In this document: piece after piece, positions 44,248-53,645 of the stretch
Layout of the letters: each line of letters starts with the position of its first letter
Numbering within the stretch: position 1 is the first letter of the stretch
Source of the DNA: JAGXQV01 sp964451375
GTDB lineage: Bacteria > Pseudomonadota > Gammaproteobacteria > Burkholderiales > Sulfuricellaceae
Assembly: GCA_964451375.1 (NCBI GenBank)
Contig: CAYVIN010000004.1
Span: 1 to 64,000, forward strand
Direction of reading: 5' to 3'
Length of the DNA: 64,000 nucleotides
Notes under the pieces: model-generated
What the model was told of the DNA's origin: nothing
Databases searched by the model: none
The model's input: only the letters and a program-made list of their open reading frames with translations
Position numbers and translations under genes: made by a program

Positions 44248-45377
44248 TGCGGCTTCCCTTCGGGTTTCGCTTCCGGCTTAGCGTCCGGCTTTGCGCCGCC
44301 CTTTTGCTGCAACGCCACCTTGGCCTTGTCGGTGAGGAAACCCGCGCCATCCACCGCCACCGTTTCACCGGCTTTCAGCCCATCGACGATTTCCACCTGA
44401 CCGTCGCGCTTGATGCCGGTAGTCACCTTGCGTTGTGCCACGCTGTCACCTTCCACTACATACACCACCTTGCCGGCAGGGCGCAGCACCACGCTTTGCT
44501 CGGGCACCGTCACCGCGCCGGCATGGGTTTCCACCACCACTTCGCCATTCACCGAAGCGCCGGGCCGCCACAGGCCGGGATTCTTCACTTCGACGATGGC
44601 CTCGAAGGCGCGGCTGCCGCCGCTCACCACCGGGCGTATCTGTTCGATATGCCCGTCGATGGTCGCACCCGGCGCTGCCGGGGTCGTCAGCAGCACCTGC
44701 TGACCTGCCTTGATGCGCGCCCCCGCGCCTTCCGGGAACGGCAGGCGGATCCGCAACTTGTCGCTGGTGGCAACCTGGAACAAGGGTTTGCCCAACTCGA
44801 TCCAGTCACCCGCCGAGATCATGCGCTGGTCGATGCGCCCGCTCACCGGGGCGACGATGCGGGTGCGTTTGAGGTTGTATTCGGCGCGTTCCAGCAAGGT
44901 CTTGGCGGCGGCGAGTTGCTCGCGGGTGGCGATGGACTGGGACTCGGTCTGATCCATCAGCAGCGGCGAGATGAAGTTTTTCTTCACCAGTTCGCGGTAC
45001 CGCTCGGTCTGCCGCTCCTGCGTCGCCAGCGTCGCCGCCAGGCGCGCCACTTCGGCCTGTGCCGCCTGTTTGGCGTATTGGTAGTCGTGCGGGTCGAGTT
45101 CGGCAAGCACTTGCCCGGCTTTCACCGGGTCGCCGATTTCCACGTTCACCTTGACGATACGCCCCGCCACTTCCGCCGCCACTTTCGGCGCCGAACTGCT
45201 ATCCACCTCGCCCACCGAACGCTCGCTCAACACCACATCGCGGCTTTGCGCCGGGGCGGCGCTGATATTGGCGGGCGGCGGCCCGGATTTCTTCTCCTCG
45301 GCTTTTTTGGCGCACCCGGACAACAGTCCGGCGGCGAACAGCAGCGACAAGAGGAATGTGGAAACGGTATTTTTCAT
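44244..45377 (-). CDS. RND efflux periplasmic adaptor lipoprotein
   Basis: A 377-residue membrane-fusion protein with a lipobox (AGLLSGC), biotinyl-lipoyl-like halves (EIGDPVKAGQVLAELDPHDY), a coiled hairpin with KQAAQAEVARLAATLATQER, and beta-barrel and membrane-proximal domains. It ends in a Lys/Pro-rich tail (GGAKPDAKPEAKPEGKPQ). It couples the inner-membrane pump to an outer-membrane channel. It overlaps both neighbours by 4 bp. Confidence 0.95.
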   Translation of the reverse strand: MKNTVSTFLLSLLFAAGLLSGCAKKAEEKKSGPPPANISAAPAQSRDVVLSERSVGEVDSSSAPKVAAEVAGRIVKVNVEIGDPVKAGQVLAELDPHDYQYAKQAAQAEVARLAATLATQERQTERYRELVKKNFISPLLMDQTESQSIATREQLAAAKTLLERAEYNLKRTRIVAPVSGRIDQRMISAGDWIELGKPLFQVATSDKLRIRLPFPEGAGARIKAGQQVLLTTPAAPGATIDGHIEQIRPVVSGGSRAFEAIVEVKNPGLWRPGASVNGEVVVETHAGAVTVPEQSVVLRPAGKVVYVVEGDSVAQRKVTTGIKRDGQVEIVDGLKAGETVAVDGAGFLTDKAKVALQQKGGAKPDAKPEAKPEGKPQ

Positions 45378-46021
45378 GGTGTGGCCCTCGGCGCGGCTTG
45401 CGGCGCGATACCCCTGAGCAGGATATCCACCAGCAATTCGCTGTAAGCAGTGGGATTTTCGGAAAGATGGCGGGCGTCGGGCAAATGCCGGATAACCTCG
45501 CGGGATTGGAAAAAAAACAGATTGGCAGCAATCAGCAGACTCGCGGCCATGCCGGGATCGAGATCGGTGCGCAACTCGCCGCGTGCCTGTCCGGCCCGCA
45601 AAATCGCGGTAAAACGCGCAAAATTGTCGCCGAACACCTGCTCCGCCAGCTCCTGGCAGCGTTGCGGATCGTTGTCGATTACCTCACGCAGGATCAGCCG
45701 CGAAGTCTGCGGATTGTCGAGCAGATTGGACAGATGGGCGCGGGCGAACAACCCCAACGCCTCGGCAAAGGAAACGCCGGGATTCGCCAGGTTGTCCATG
45801 AGCGGACTGGATCGCCCGCAAGCATTGCGCATTACCGCCAGATACAGGGCGTTCTTGCTGCTGAAATGGTGGAAGATGTTGGCCTTGCTCACCCCGGCCC
45901 GTTCCGCCACCGCGTTCATCGACACCGCATCGAAGCCGGCCCCGGCAAACAAAGCCTCGGCAGCCGCCAGAATCCGCTCGGTCGCGTCGCCCGCCGGTGG
46001 CATTTCAAAAGCTTTGCTCAA
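45374..46021 (-). CDS. TetR-family repressor of the efflux operon
   Basis: A 215-residue regulator with an N-terminal TetR helix-turn-helix (ERILAAAEALFAGAGFDAVS, then MNAVAERAGVSKANIFHHFSSKNALY) and a ligand-binding C-terminal domain. The start used is TTG at 46,021 with GGAG 5 nt upstream; an ATG at 46,003 is an alternative. First gene of the TetR-adaptor-pump operon, it probably autoregulates through the palindrome at 46,065-46,082. Confidence 0.93.
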   Translation of the reverse strand: MSKAFEMPPAGDATERILAAAEALFAGAGFDAVSMNAVAERAGVSKANIFHHFSSKNALYLAVMRNACGRSSPLMDNLANPGVSFAEALGLFARAHLSNLLDNPQTSRLILREVIDNDPQRCQELAEQVFGDNFARFTAILRAGQARGELRTDLDPGMAASLLIAANLFFFQSREVIRHLPDARHLSENPTAYSELLVDILLRGIAPQAAPRATP

Positions 46022-46054
46022 ACGCGCTCCGCTGCTGGAATAAAGGAATCCAGG

Positions 46055-46083
46055 AAAATAGCACTGACTGACCGGTCGGTCAA
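46055..46083 (-). promoter_or_regulatory. TetR operon promoter with overlapping operator
   Basis: On the minus strand TTGACC (46,078-46,083) and TATTTT (46,055-46,060) are 17 bp apart. The 18-bp near-palindrome TGACTGACCGGTCGGTCA (46,065-46,082) covers the -35 and spacer. Binding there would block RNA polymerase, fitting TetR autorepression. Confidence 0.75.
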
Positions 46084-46151
46084 CAATGCCTCCAAGCTCT
46101 CGGCAAATGAGCCGGAAGCCAGCGCCCCCTTGACTTTTCTACGCAAAGCCA

Positions 46152-46180
46152 TTGCCGCACCGGGACGTTCTGGGTAGAAT
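46152..46180 (+). promoter_or_regulatory. gltB promoter
   Basis: TTGCCG (46,152-46,157), a 17-bp spacer and TAGAAT (46,175-46,180), 34 bp before the gltB start. It diverges from the efflux promoter about 70 bp away. Confidence 0.55.
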
Positions 46181-46213
46181 TCCGCACTTTTCCCCGATTT
46201 TTCAGGTCTGGCA

Positions 46214-49200
46214 ATGGATAGACAAAGCTGGTTGGACGGCACCTTATACCGTCCCGGATTCGAGCAAGACAGTTGCGGTTTCGGCCTGATGGCCAATATG
46301 GATGACAAGCCCAGCCATTGGCTGGTGCAAACCGCAATCCAGTCGCTGGCGAATATGACTCACCGTGGCGCGGTTGCTGCCGACGGCAAATCCGGCGACG
46401 GTTGCGGATTGCTGTTCAAGAAACCCGACGCCTTTTTGCGGGCAGTAGCCGCCGAATGCGGTTTCTCTCTTTCCAATCTGTATGCCGCCGGACTGGTGTT
46501 TCTCAGCACCGATGCGGCATTGGCGGATGCCGCGCGCGCTGCGCTGAGAAGCGAGATCGAGGCGCAAGGTCTGGTGTTCGCCGGCCTGCGCAAGGTGCCG
46601 ACCGATCTGGTGGCGCTCGGCGAATTCGCCAAGGCTTCGCTGCCGGTGATCGAACAGGTTTTCGTGAATGCGCCGGATGGCCTTTCCGACGATCTTTTCG
46701 AGCGCAAGCTGTACATCGCCCGCCGCCGCGCCGAAAAAACCGTGGAAGGCAGCGACAAGACTTTTTATCTGCCTACCCTGTCGTCGCGGGTCATCAGTTA
46801 TAAAGGTCTGGTAACGCCGGAAAACCTGCCGGTGTTTTACACCGACCTCAACGACGCGCGTTTTGCTTCGGCCCTGGCGGTGTTCCACCAGCGTTTCTCG
46901 ACCAATACCTGGCCGCAGTGGCGCCTGGCTCAGCCGTTCCGCTACCTCGCCCACAACGGTGAAATCAACACCCTGCAAGGCAACCGCAACTGGTCGCGGG
47001 CGCGCGAACGCACCTTTGCGTCGGACTTCATCCCCGATATGGATGACGTGCGCCCCATCGTTTCCACCACCGGATCTGACTCCTACAGCATGGACAACAT
47101 GCTGGAAGGCTTGGTGATGGGCGGTGCTGGACTGTTCCGGGCGCTCCGCCTGATGGTGCCGCCGGCCTGGCAGAACGTCGCCAACGACGGCATGGACGCC
47201 GACCTACGCGCTTTCTACGAATACAACTCGATGCACATGGAGCCGTGGGACGGCCCCGCCGGCATCGTTCTGACTGATGGGCGTTACGGCATTTGCCTGC
47301 TGGATCGCAATGGGCTGCGTCCGGCGCGTTACGTGGTCACCAAGGATAGACACGTCACCATCGCTTCGGAAATCGGGGTGTGGGGCTACAAGCCGGAAGA
47401 CGTGGTGCAAAAGGGCCGCGTTGGCCCCGGTCAGATGGTTGCGGTGGATTTGCTGGAAGGCAAGCTGCTGCTCACCAACGAAATCGACGCCCAGTTGAAG
47501 GCCGCCCAGCCCTACCGCCAGTGGCTGAAAGACAATTCCACCCATCTCGAAACCGGCATCGACGAAGACAAGACCTTCCCGGTGATGAAGCCGGAAGAGT
47601 CGTTGATTGCCCAGAAGTTGTTCAACGTGACTTACGAAGAACGCGACCAGGTGTTGCGGGTGCTCGCCGAAGACGGCCAGGAAGCCATCGGTTCGATGGG
47701 CGACGATACGCCGATGGCGGTGTTGTCGCAGAAAATCCGCTCGCCTTTCGACTACCTGCGCCAGCAATTCGCCCAGGTGACCAATCCGCCGATTGATCCG
47801 ATTCGCGAAGCGGTGGTGATGTCGCTGAACACCTGTTTCGGTACGGAACGCAATCTGTTCAAGGAAACGCCGCAACACGCCCATCGCCTGGAAGTGAATT
47901 CGCCGGTGTTGTCGCATGAGAAGTTTGCCCGTCTGACTTCCAGCACCGACCCGGAATATCGCAGCATTACCCTGGAACTCAATTACGACCCGGCCCACAC
48001 CAATCTCAAGGCCGCGCTGGAGTCCCTCGCCCAGCGCGCCGTTCAGGCGGTGAAGGACGGCAAGGTGATTCTTGTGTTGTCGGATCGCAATATCGCTGCG
48101 GACAAGTTGCCGATTCATGCCCTGTTCGCCACCGGCTGCGTACACCACGCGCTGATCCAGGCCGGTTTGCGCTGCAACGCCAATATTCTGGTGGATACCG
48201 GCAGCGTCCGCGACCCCCACCATTTTGCCTGTCTGATCGGTTACGGCGCGACGGCGGTCTATCCCTACATCGCTTATCAGGCGATTCACGACCTGATCGA
48301 AAGCGGCGAGGTCAAGGGGCATACCCTGACCCAGGCGCTCTATAAATATCGCAAGGGCATCGACAAGGGCCTGCTGAAAATCCTCTCCAAAATGGGGATT
48401 TCCACCATCGCCAGCTATCGCGGCGCGCAACTTTTCGAAGCGGTCGGCCTGCACGACGACGTGATTTCCTTGTGTCTCAAGGACACCGTATCGCGCATCC
48501 AGGGTGCCGGCTTCGAGGATTTCGAGTCCGACCAGAAGGAATTGGTGAGTTTTGCCTTTAACCCGATGGAACCCCTGTCGCAAGGTGGTTTGCTGAAGTT
48601 CATCTACGGCGGCGAATACCACGCCTACAACCCGGACGTGGTGCTGATGTTGCAAAAGGCCGTGCAGAACGGCGATTACGCGGCATATCAGGAATTCGCC
48701 CGGCTGGTGAACACCCGCCCGGTCGCGACGCTGCGCGACCTGATGAAGTTGAAGCTCGACGTTGCGCCGATTTCAGTCGATGCGGTGGAGCCGCTGGAAG
48801 CCATTCTCAAACGTTTCGATTCCGCCGGGATGTCGCTTGGCGCGTTATCGCCGGAAGCCCACGAGGCGCTCGCCGAAGGTATGAACCGCCTGGGGGGTCG
48901 TTCCAACTCCGGCGAAGGCGGCGAAGACCCGGTGCGTTACGGCACCCTCAAGATGTCCAAGATCAAGCAGGTGGCTTCCGGTCGTTTCGGCGTCACCCCG
49001 CATTATCTGGTCAACGCCGAAGTGTTGCAGATCAAGGTCGCGCAAGGCGCCAAGCCGGGTGAAGGCGGCCAGTTGCCGGGCGACAAGGTCACCGAGACCA
49101 TCGCCCGTCTGCGTTGCGCGAAGCCGGGGATTTCGCTGATTTCCCCGCCGCCGCACCATGACATCTATTCCATCGAAGACCTGGCGCAACTGATTTTTGA

Positions 49201-50674
49201 CCTGAAGCAGGTCAATCCGCAGGCGCTGGTGTCGGTGAAGCTGGTTGCCGAACCGGGTGTGGGCACGATTGCCGCCGGTGTGGCCAAGGCCTACGCCGAC
49301 CTGATCACCATTTCCGGCTACGACGGCGGCACTGGCGCGAGTCCGCTGACCAGCGTGAAATACGCCGGTACACCGTGGGAACTGGGCGTTTCCGAAGCGC
49401 AGCAAGTGCTGCGCGCCAACGGCTTGCGTTCCCGCGTGCGGGTGCAGGCCGACGGTGGTCTGAAATCCGGTATGGATGTGATCAAGGCAGCGATTCTGGG
49501 CGCGGAAAGTTTCGGTTTCGGCACCGCGCCGATGATTGCGCTGGGCTGCAAATACCTGCGTATCTGCCACCTCAACAACTGCGCGACCGGCGTAGCGACG
49601 CAGGACGAACGCCTGCGCAAGAATTACTTCATCGGCCTGCCGCAGATGGTGATGAACTATTTCACCTACGTCGCCCAGGAAACCCGTGAACTGATGGCCC
49701 GCCTCGGCGTCAGCAAGATGGAAGACCTGATTGGCCGCATGGATCTGCTGGAAACCCTGGAAGGCAATACCGACCGCCAGCGCAAACTGGATATCAAGGT
49801 GCTGCTCGATCAGGGCAACGTGCCGGATTCCGTGCCGCGTTTTTGCACCGAGCCGTCCAACCCCTCGTTCGACAAGGGTGAACTGGCGGAGCGTATGGTC
49901 GGCGACGCCCTCAAGGCGATCCAGAAAAAACTGCCGTTGACCCTGGAATACCCGGTGCGCAACGTCAATCGTTCGATCGGCGCACGACTTTCCGGTGAAA
50001 TCGCCCGCGCCCACGGCGCAGATGGTTTGCCCAAGGACTGCCTGACCATCAAGCTGAAAGGCAGTGCCGGGCAGAGCCTCGGGGTGTGGAACGCCAAAGG
50101 CCTGAAAATCGAGCTGGAAGGCGACGCCAACGACTATGTCGGCAAAGGCATGGCGGGTGGGCAAATCATCATTTATCCGCCCAAGGGTTCGGTATTCGAC
50201 GCGGGCAAAACCGCCATCGTCGGCAACACCTGTTTGTACGGCGCGACCGGCGGCCAGTTGAACGCCGGCGGCACCGCCGGGGAACGCTTCGCGGTGCGAA
50301 ATTCCGGGGCGGTAGCGGTGGTTGAGGGTTCCGGCGACCATTGCTGCGAATACATGACCGGCGGGATGATTCTGGTGCTGGGTGAAACCGGCCACAACTT
50401 CGGCGCGGGCATGACCGGCGGTTTTGCCTTCGTTTACGACGAATCCGACCGCTTCTCGCATCGCTACAACAACGAACTGGTGGACATTCACCGCATCAAC
50501 ACCGAGCAGACCGAACAGTATCGCCATTACGTCCGCGAAAAGCTGGAAGAGCATGTGCGGCTCACCGGCAGTACACGCGCCAAGGCAATCCTGGCCGATT
50601 TCAGCGGCGAGGTCGGTAAATTCTGGCTGGTGAAGCCCAAGGCGGCGCATCTCGACAGCTTATTGAAGAGCTAA
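46214..50674 (+). CDS. gltB: glutamate synthase, large subunit
   Basis: Transfers the amide of glutamine to 2-oxoglutarate using electrons from GltD. 1486 residues. The N-terminal amidotransferase nucleophile is the Cys in EQDSCGFGL, so about 20 residues should be removed as a propeptide. A central FMN synthase domain follows (SGYDGGTGASPLTSVKYAG) with 3Fe-4S cysteines in CKYLRICHLNNCATGVATQ. The C-terminal GXGXG beta-helix completes it (GNTCLYGATGGQLNAGGTAG). gltD starts 5 bp later. Confidence 0.98.
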   Translation: MDRQSWLDGTLYRPGFEQDSCGFGLMANMDDKPSHWLVQTAIQSLANMTHRGAVAADGKSGDGCGLLFKKPDAFLRAVAAECGFSLSNLYAAGLVFLSTDAALADAARAALRSEIEAQGLVFAGLRKVPTDLVALGEFAKASLPVIEQVFVNAPDGLSDDLFERKLYIARRRAEKTVEGSDKTFYLPTLSSRVISYKGLVTPENLPVFYTDLNDARFASALAVFHQRFSTNTWPQWRLAQPFRYLAHNGEINTLQGNRNWSRARERTFASDFIPDMDDVRPIVSTTGSDSYSMDNMLEGLVMGGAGLFRALRLMVPPAWQNVANDGMDADLRAFYEYNSMHMEPWDGPAGIVLTDGRYGICLLDRNGLRPARYVVTKDRHVTIASEIGVWGYKPEDVVQKGRVGPGQMVAVDLLEGKLLLTNEIDAQLKAAQPYRQWLKDNSTHLETGIDEDKTFPVMKPEESLIAQKLFNVTYEERDQVLRVLAEDGQEAIGSMGDDTPMAVLSQKIRSPFDYLRQQFAQVTNPPIDPIREAVVMSLNTCFGTERNLFKETPQHAHRLEVNSPVLSHEKFARLTSSTDPEYRSITLELNYDPAHTNLKAALESLAQRAVQAVKDGKVILVLSDRNIAADKLPIHALFATGCVHHALIQAGLRCNANILVDTGSVRDPHHFACLIGYGATAVYPYIAYQAIHDLIESGEVKGHTLTQALYKYRKGIDKGLLKILSKMGISTIASYRGAQLFEAVGLHDDVISLCLKDTVSRIQGAGFEDFESDQKELVSFAFNPMEPLSQGGLLKFIYGGEYHAYNPDVVLMLQKAVQNGDYAAYQEFARLVNTRPVATLRDLMKLKLDVAPISVDAVEPLEAILKRFDSAGMSLGALSPEAHEALAEGMNRLGGRSNSGEGGEDPVRYGTLKMSKIKQVASGRFGVTPHYLVNAEVLQIKVAQGAKPGEGGQLPGDKVTETIARLRCAKPGISLISPPPHHDIYSIEDLAQLIFDLKQVNPQALVSVKLVAEPGVGTIAAGVAKAYADLITISGYDGGTGASPLTSVKYAGTPWELGVSEAQQVLRANGLRSRVRVQADGGLKSGMDVIKAAILGAESFGFGTAPMIALGCKYLRICHLNNCATGVATQDERLRKNYFIGLPQMVMNYFTYVAQETRELMARLGVSKMEDLIGRMDLLETLEGNTDRQRKLDIKVLLDQGNVPDSVPRFCTEPSNPSFDKGELAERMVGDALKAIQKKLPLTLEYPVRNVNRSIGARLSGEIARAHGADGLPKDCLTIKLKGSAGQSLGVWNAKGLKIELEGDANDYVGKGMAGGQIIIYPPKGSVFDAGKTAIVGNTCLYGATGGQLNAGGTAGERFAVRNSGAVAVVEGSGDHCCEYMTGGMILVLGETGHNFGAGMTGGFAFVYDESDRFSHRYNNELVDIHRINTEQTEQYRHYVREKLEEHVRLTGSTRAKAILADFSGEVGKFWLVKPKAAHLDSLLKS

Positions 50675-50679
50675 CAATC

Positions 50680-52086
50680 ATGGCCAAACAAGACGTTTTT
50701 CAATTTTTGAACATCGCCCGTCGTGACGGCGACAAGAAGGGCGCGGATCAGCGCATTCAGGAATTCCGCGAAATCTACGCGCCGTTCGGGGCCGACCAGG
50801 CCAAGGAACAGGCGGGGCGTTGCCTGGCCTGCGGCAACCCGTATTGCGAGTGGAAATGCCCGGTGCACAACTACATTCCCAACTGGCTCAAGCTGGTTCA
50901 GGAAGGCAACCTCTTCGAGGCGGCGGAACTGTCGCACAAAACCAACTCCCTGCCGGAAATCTGCGGGCGGGTGTGTCCCCAGGACAGGCTGTGCGAAGGT
51001 TCGTGTACGCTGGGCTCAGGCGGATTCGGCGCTGTCACCATCGGCCAGGTCGAAAAATTCATCTCCGACGAAGCCTTCAAGGCCGGCTGGCGTCCCGATA
51101 TGAGCAAGGTCGTGCAGACTGGCAAGAAGGTCGCGGTAATCGGCGCAGGCCCCGCCGGACTGGGCTGTGCCGACGTATTGGCGCGCCACGGCGTCACCCC
51201 GGTGGTTTATGACCGCAACGAAGAAATTGGCGGCCTGCTTACCTTCGGCATCCCAGAATTCAAGCTCGAAAAAGAAGTCGTCAAACGTCGCCGCGAAATT
51301 ATGGAAGGTATGGGCGTTGAATTCCGTCTGGGCGTGAATGTCGGCAGCGACGTGACTTTCCAGGAACTGCTCGACCAATACGACGCGGTGTTCCTCGGCA
51401 TGGGAACCTATTCCTACATGAAAGGCGGCTTCCCCGGTGAAGACCTGCCCGGCGTATTGGAAGCCCTGCCTTTCCTGATTTCCAATGTACGCAACAGCAT
51501 GAGCCTGCCCGGCGATTTCATTTCCATGCAGGGCAAACGTGTGGTGGTACTGGGCGGCGGCGACACCGCGATGGACTGTAACCGCACTTCGATCCGCCAG
51601 GGCGCGGCCAGCGTGACCTGTGCCTATCGCCGCGACGAAGCCAACATGCCCGGCTCCAAACGCGAAGTGAACAACGCTCGGGAAGAAGGTGTGCAATTCC
51701 TGTGGAACCGTCAGCCGGTGGAAGTAGTCGGCAACGGCAAGGTCGAAGGCGTAAAACTCGTCACCACCCAGCTCGGCGCACCCGACGCGCGCGGTCGCCG
51801 CACCCCGGAAGTGATCCCCGGCAGCGAAGAAATCGTTCCCTGCGATCACGTCATCGTGGCGTTTGGTTTCCGCCCCAGCCCAGCGCCGTGGTTCGCCGAT
51901 TTCGGCATCGCTGTGGATCAACAAGGCCGCGTCGTCGCCACTGGCGGCAAGCAGGTTTTCCAGACCGCCAACCCCAAGGTTTTTGCGGGCGGCGACATGG
52001 TGCGCGGCTCCGACCTGGTGGTGACGGCGGTATACGAAGGACGACTGGCGGCGGACGGGATCCTCGGATATCTGGAGCTAAAGTAA
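50680..52086 (+). CDS. gltD: glutamate synthase, small subunit
   Basis: The NADPH- and FAD-binding partner of GltB. 468 residues; N-terminal 4Fe-4S cysteine sets CLACGNPYCEWKCPVHN and CGRVCPQDRLCEGSC, the FAD motif VIGAGPAGLGCADVLARHG and the NADPH motif VVVLGGGDTAMDCNRTSIRQ. Together gltBD assimilate ammonium. Confidence 0.98.
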   Translation: MAKQDVFQFLNIARRDGDKKGADQRIQEFREIYAPFGADQAKEQAGRCLACGNPYCEWKCPVHNYIPNWLKLVQEGNLFEAAELSHKTNSLPEICGRVCPQDRLCEGSCTLGSGGFGAVTIGQVEKFISDEAFKAGWRPDMSKVVQTGKKVAVIGAGPAGLGCADVLARHGVTPVVYDRNEEIGGLLTFGIPEFKLEKEVVKRRREIMEGMGVEFRLGVNVGSDVTFQELLDQYDAVFLGMGTYSYMKGGFPGEDLPGVLEALPFLISNVRNSMSLPGDFISMQGKRVVVLGGGDTAMDCNRTSIRQGAASVTCAYRRDEANMPGSKREVNNAREEGVQFLWNRQPVEVVGNGKVEGVKLVTTQLGAPDARGRRTPEVIPGSEEIVPCDHVIVAFGFRPSPAPWFADFGIAVDQQGRVVATGGKQVFQTANPKVFAGGDMVRGSDLVVTAVYEGRLAADGILGYLELK

Positions 52087-52100
52087 GTCCGTAGCTTGCC

Positions 52101-52361
52101 ATGTTCAGTCAGCGTTTCGACCGCAAGATAATCCTGACTGAACATGCTCGGCGACGTATGGCGCAACGTGGGATATCAGAACCCCTCCTCCAGCAAATTG
52201 TTGAATGCGGCGAAGTGCGTTATCGAGACCCGGCGCACCTGTGGATAGCCATGAACGCGACCGGTCGAAGCGACAACTTGCTTTATGTGGCTGCGGTCAT
52301 TGAGGAAGTTCTGATAATCAAGACCGTTATGCACCATTTTTCCTGGGAGGAGACGCCTTGA
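52101..52361 (+). CDS. DUF4258-family protein (toxin-like)
   Basis: An 86-residue protein with the DUF4258 pattern (ILTEHARRRMAQRGIS ... YVAAVIEEVLIIKTVM). DUF4258 and DUF2283 genes often form toxin-antitoxin-like pairs, and the DUF2283 gene follows with a 4-bp overlap. It lies 14 bp after gltD. Toxicity is inferred from family pairing, not shown. Confidence 0.8.
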   Translation: MFSQRFDRKIILTEHARRRMAQRGISEPLLQQIVECGEVRYRDPAHLWIAMNATGRSDNLLYVAAVIEEVLIIKTVMHHFSWEETP

Positions 52362-52555
52362 AAACGATTTACTACCCCCAAGACGACATCCTCGAAATCC
52401 GTTTCAGCGACAAACCCGTGGTGCGGGAAACTTCCCAGAACTGGAACGTCAACGTCAGCTACGCAGAAGACGGCAGTCTCGTTGAGATGGTCATACTTGA
52501 GGCTGTGAAAAGCGGTTTCATGCCATTTGAAAGCGGCGAACGCAAGGCCGCCTGA
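52358..52555 (+). CDS. DUF2283-family protein (antitoxin-like)
   Basis: A 65-residue protein with YYPQDDILEIRFSDKPVVRE and DGSLVEMVILEA, typical of DUF2283. It begins at TTG, supported by an excellent GGGAGGAG Shine-Dalgarno (52,345-52,352) and a TTGA overlap with the DUF4258 gene. Confidence 0.82.
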   Translation: MKTIYYPQDDILEIRFSDKPVVRETSQNWNVNVSYAEDGSLVEMVILEAVKSGFMPFESGERKAA

Positions 52556-52583
52556 ACGCTCGCCTTTACTGAATCGAAAGCAC

Positions 52584-53645
52584 ATGAACAAACTAAAAAA
52601 CGACACTTTCCTGCGCGCCCTGTTGCGCCAGCCGACCGAATACACCCCGGTGTGGATGATGCGCCAGGCCGGGCGTTACCTGCCGGAATACAACAAGACC
52701 CGCGCCCGCGCCGGGGATTTTTTGAGCTTGTGCAAGAACCCCGACCTTGCCACCGAAGTCACGCTGCAACCGCTGGCGCGCTTTCCGCTGGATGCGGCGA
52801 TCCTGTTTTCCGACATCCTGACGATTCCCGACGCGATGGGGCTGGGTCTGTACTTTGCCCAGGGCGAAGGCCCGAAGTTCGAGCGCCCGCTGCGCAACGA
52901 ATGGGAAATCAACGATCTCGTGGTGCCCGACCCGGACAACCAGTTGCGCTACGTGATGGATGCCGTGACCCAGATTCGCAAGGCGCTCGACGGTTCCGTG
53001 CCGCTGATCGGCTTTTCCGGCAGCCCCTGGACGCTCGCCTGCTACATGGTGGAAGGCGGTTCCAGTTCGGATTTTTCGCTGGTCAAGACCATGCTGTACA
53101 ACCGCCCCGAGCTGTTGCACCGCATCCTCGACGTGAACGCCCGCGCCGTCACGACCTACCTGAATGCGCAAATCCAGGCCGGCGCGCAAGCCGTGATGAT
53201 TTTCGACAGTTGGGGCGGCGCTCTGGCGCACGGCGCTTACCATGAGTTTTCGCTGGCCTACATGCAGCAAATCCTCGATGGGCTGATCCGCGAACACAAC
53301 GGCGTGAAAGTGCCGTGCATCGTCTTTACCAAGGGCGGCGGCCTGTGGCTGGAAAGCATCGCCGCCACCGGCTGCGACGCCGTGGGCCTGGACTGGACGG
53401 TGGACATCGGCGAAGCGCGCCGCCGCGTCGGCGACAAGGTGGCCCTGCAAGGCAACCTCGACCCCGCCGTGCTGTTCTCCAACCCCGAGGCGATCCGCAA
53501 CGAAACCGCCAAAATCCTCGCCAGCTATGGCAAGGGTTCCGGCCATGTTTTCAATTTGGGGCACGGGATTTCCCAGTTCACCGCGCCGGAAAACGCCGCT
53601 GCGCTGATCGAAGCGGTGCACGAACTGAGCAAGCCCTATCACTAA
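52584..53645 (+). CDS. hemE: uroporphyrinogen decarboxylase
   Basis: Decarboxylates uroporphyrinogen III to coproporphyrinogen III in haem synthesis. 353 residues from the ATG at 52,584. Motifs: TPVWMMRQAGRYLPEY, the acidic PLIGFSGSPWTLACYMVEGG and GLDWTVDIGEARRRVG. priA begins at the next base after its stop. Confidence 0.98.
   Translation: MNKLKNDTFLRALLRQPTEYTPVWMMRQAGRYLPEYNKTRARAGDFLSLCKNPDLATEVTLQPLARFPLDAAILFSDILTIPDAMGLGLYFAQGEGPKFERPLRNEWEINDLVVPDPDNQLRYVMDAVTQIRKALDGSVPLIGFSGSPWTLACYMVEGGSSSDFSLVKTMLYNRPELLHRILDVNARAVTTYLNAQIQAGAQAVMIFDSWGGALAHGAYHEFSLAYMQQILDGLIREHNGVKVPCIVFTKGGGLWLESIAATGCDAVGLDWTVDIGEARRRVGDKVALQGNLDPAVLFSNPEAIRNETAKILASYGKGSGHVFNLGHGISQFTAPENAAALIEAVHELSKPYH

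Noticed and set aside
48845..50650. 601-codon minus-strand frame
   Set aside because: Shadow of gltB, which carries all expected motifs.
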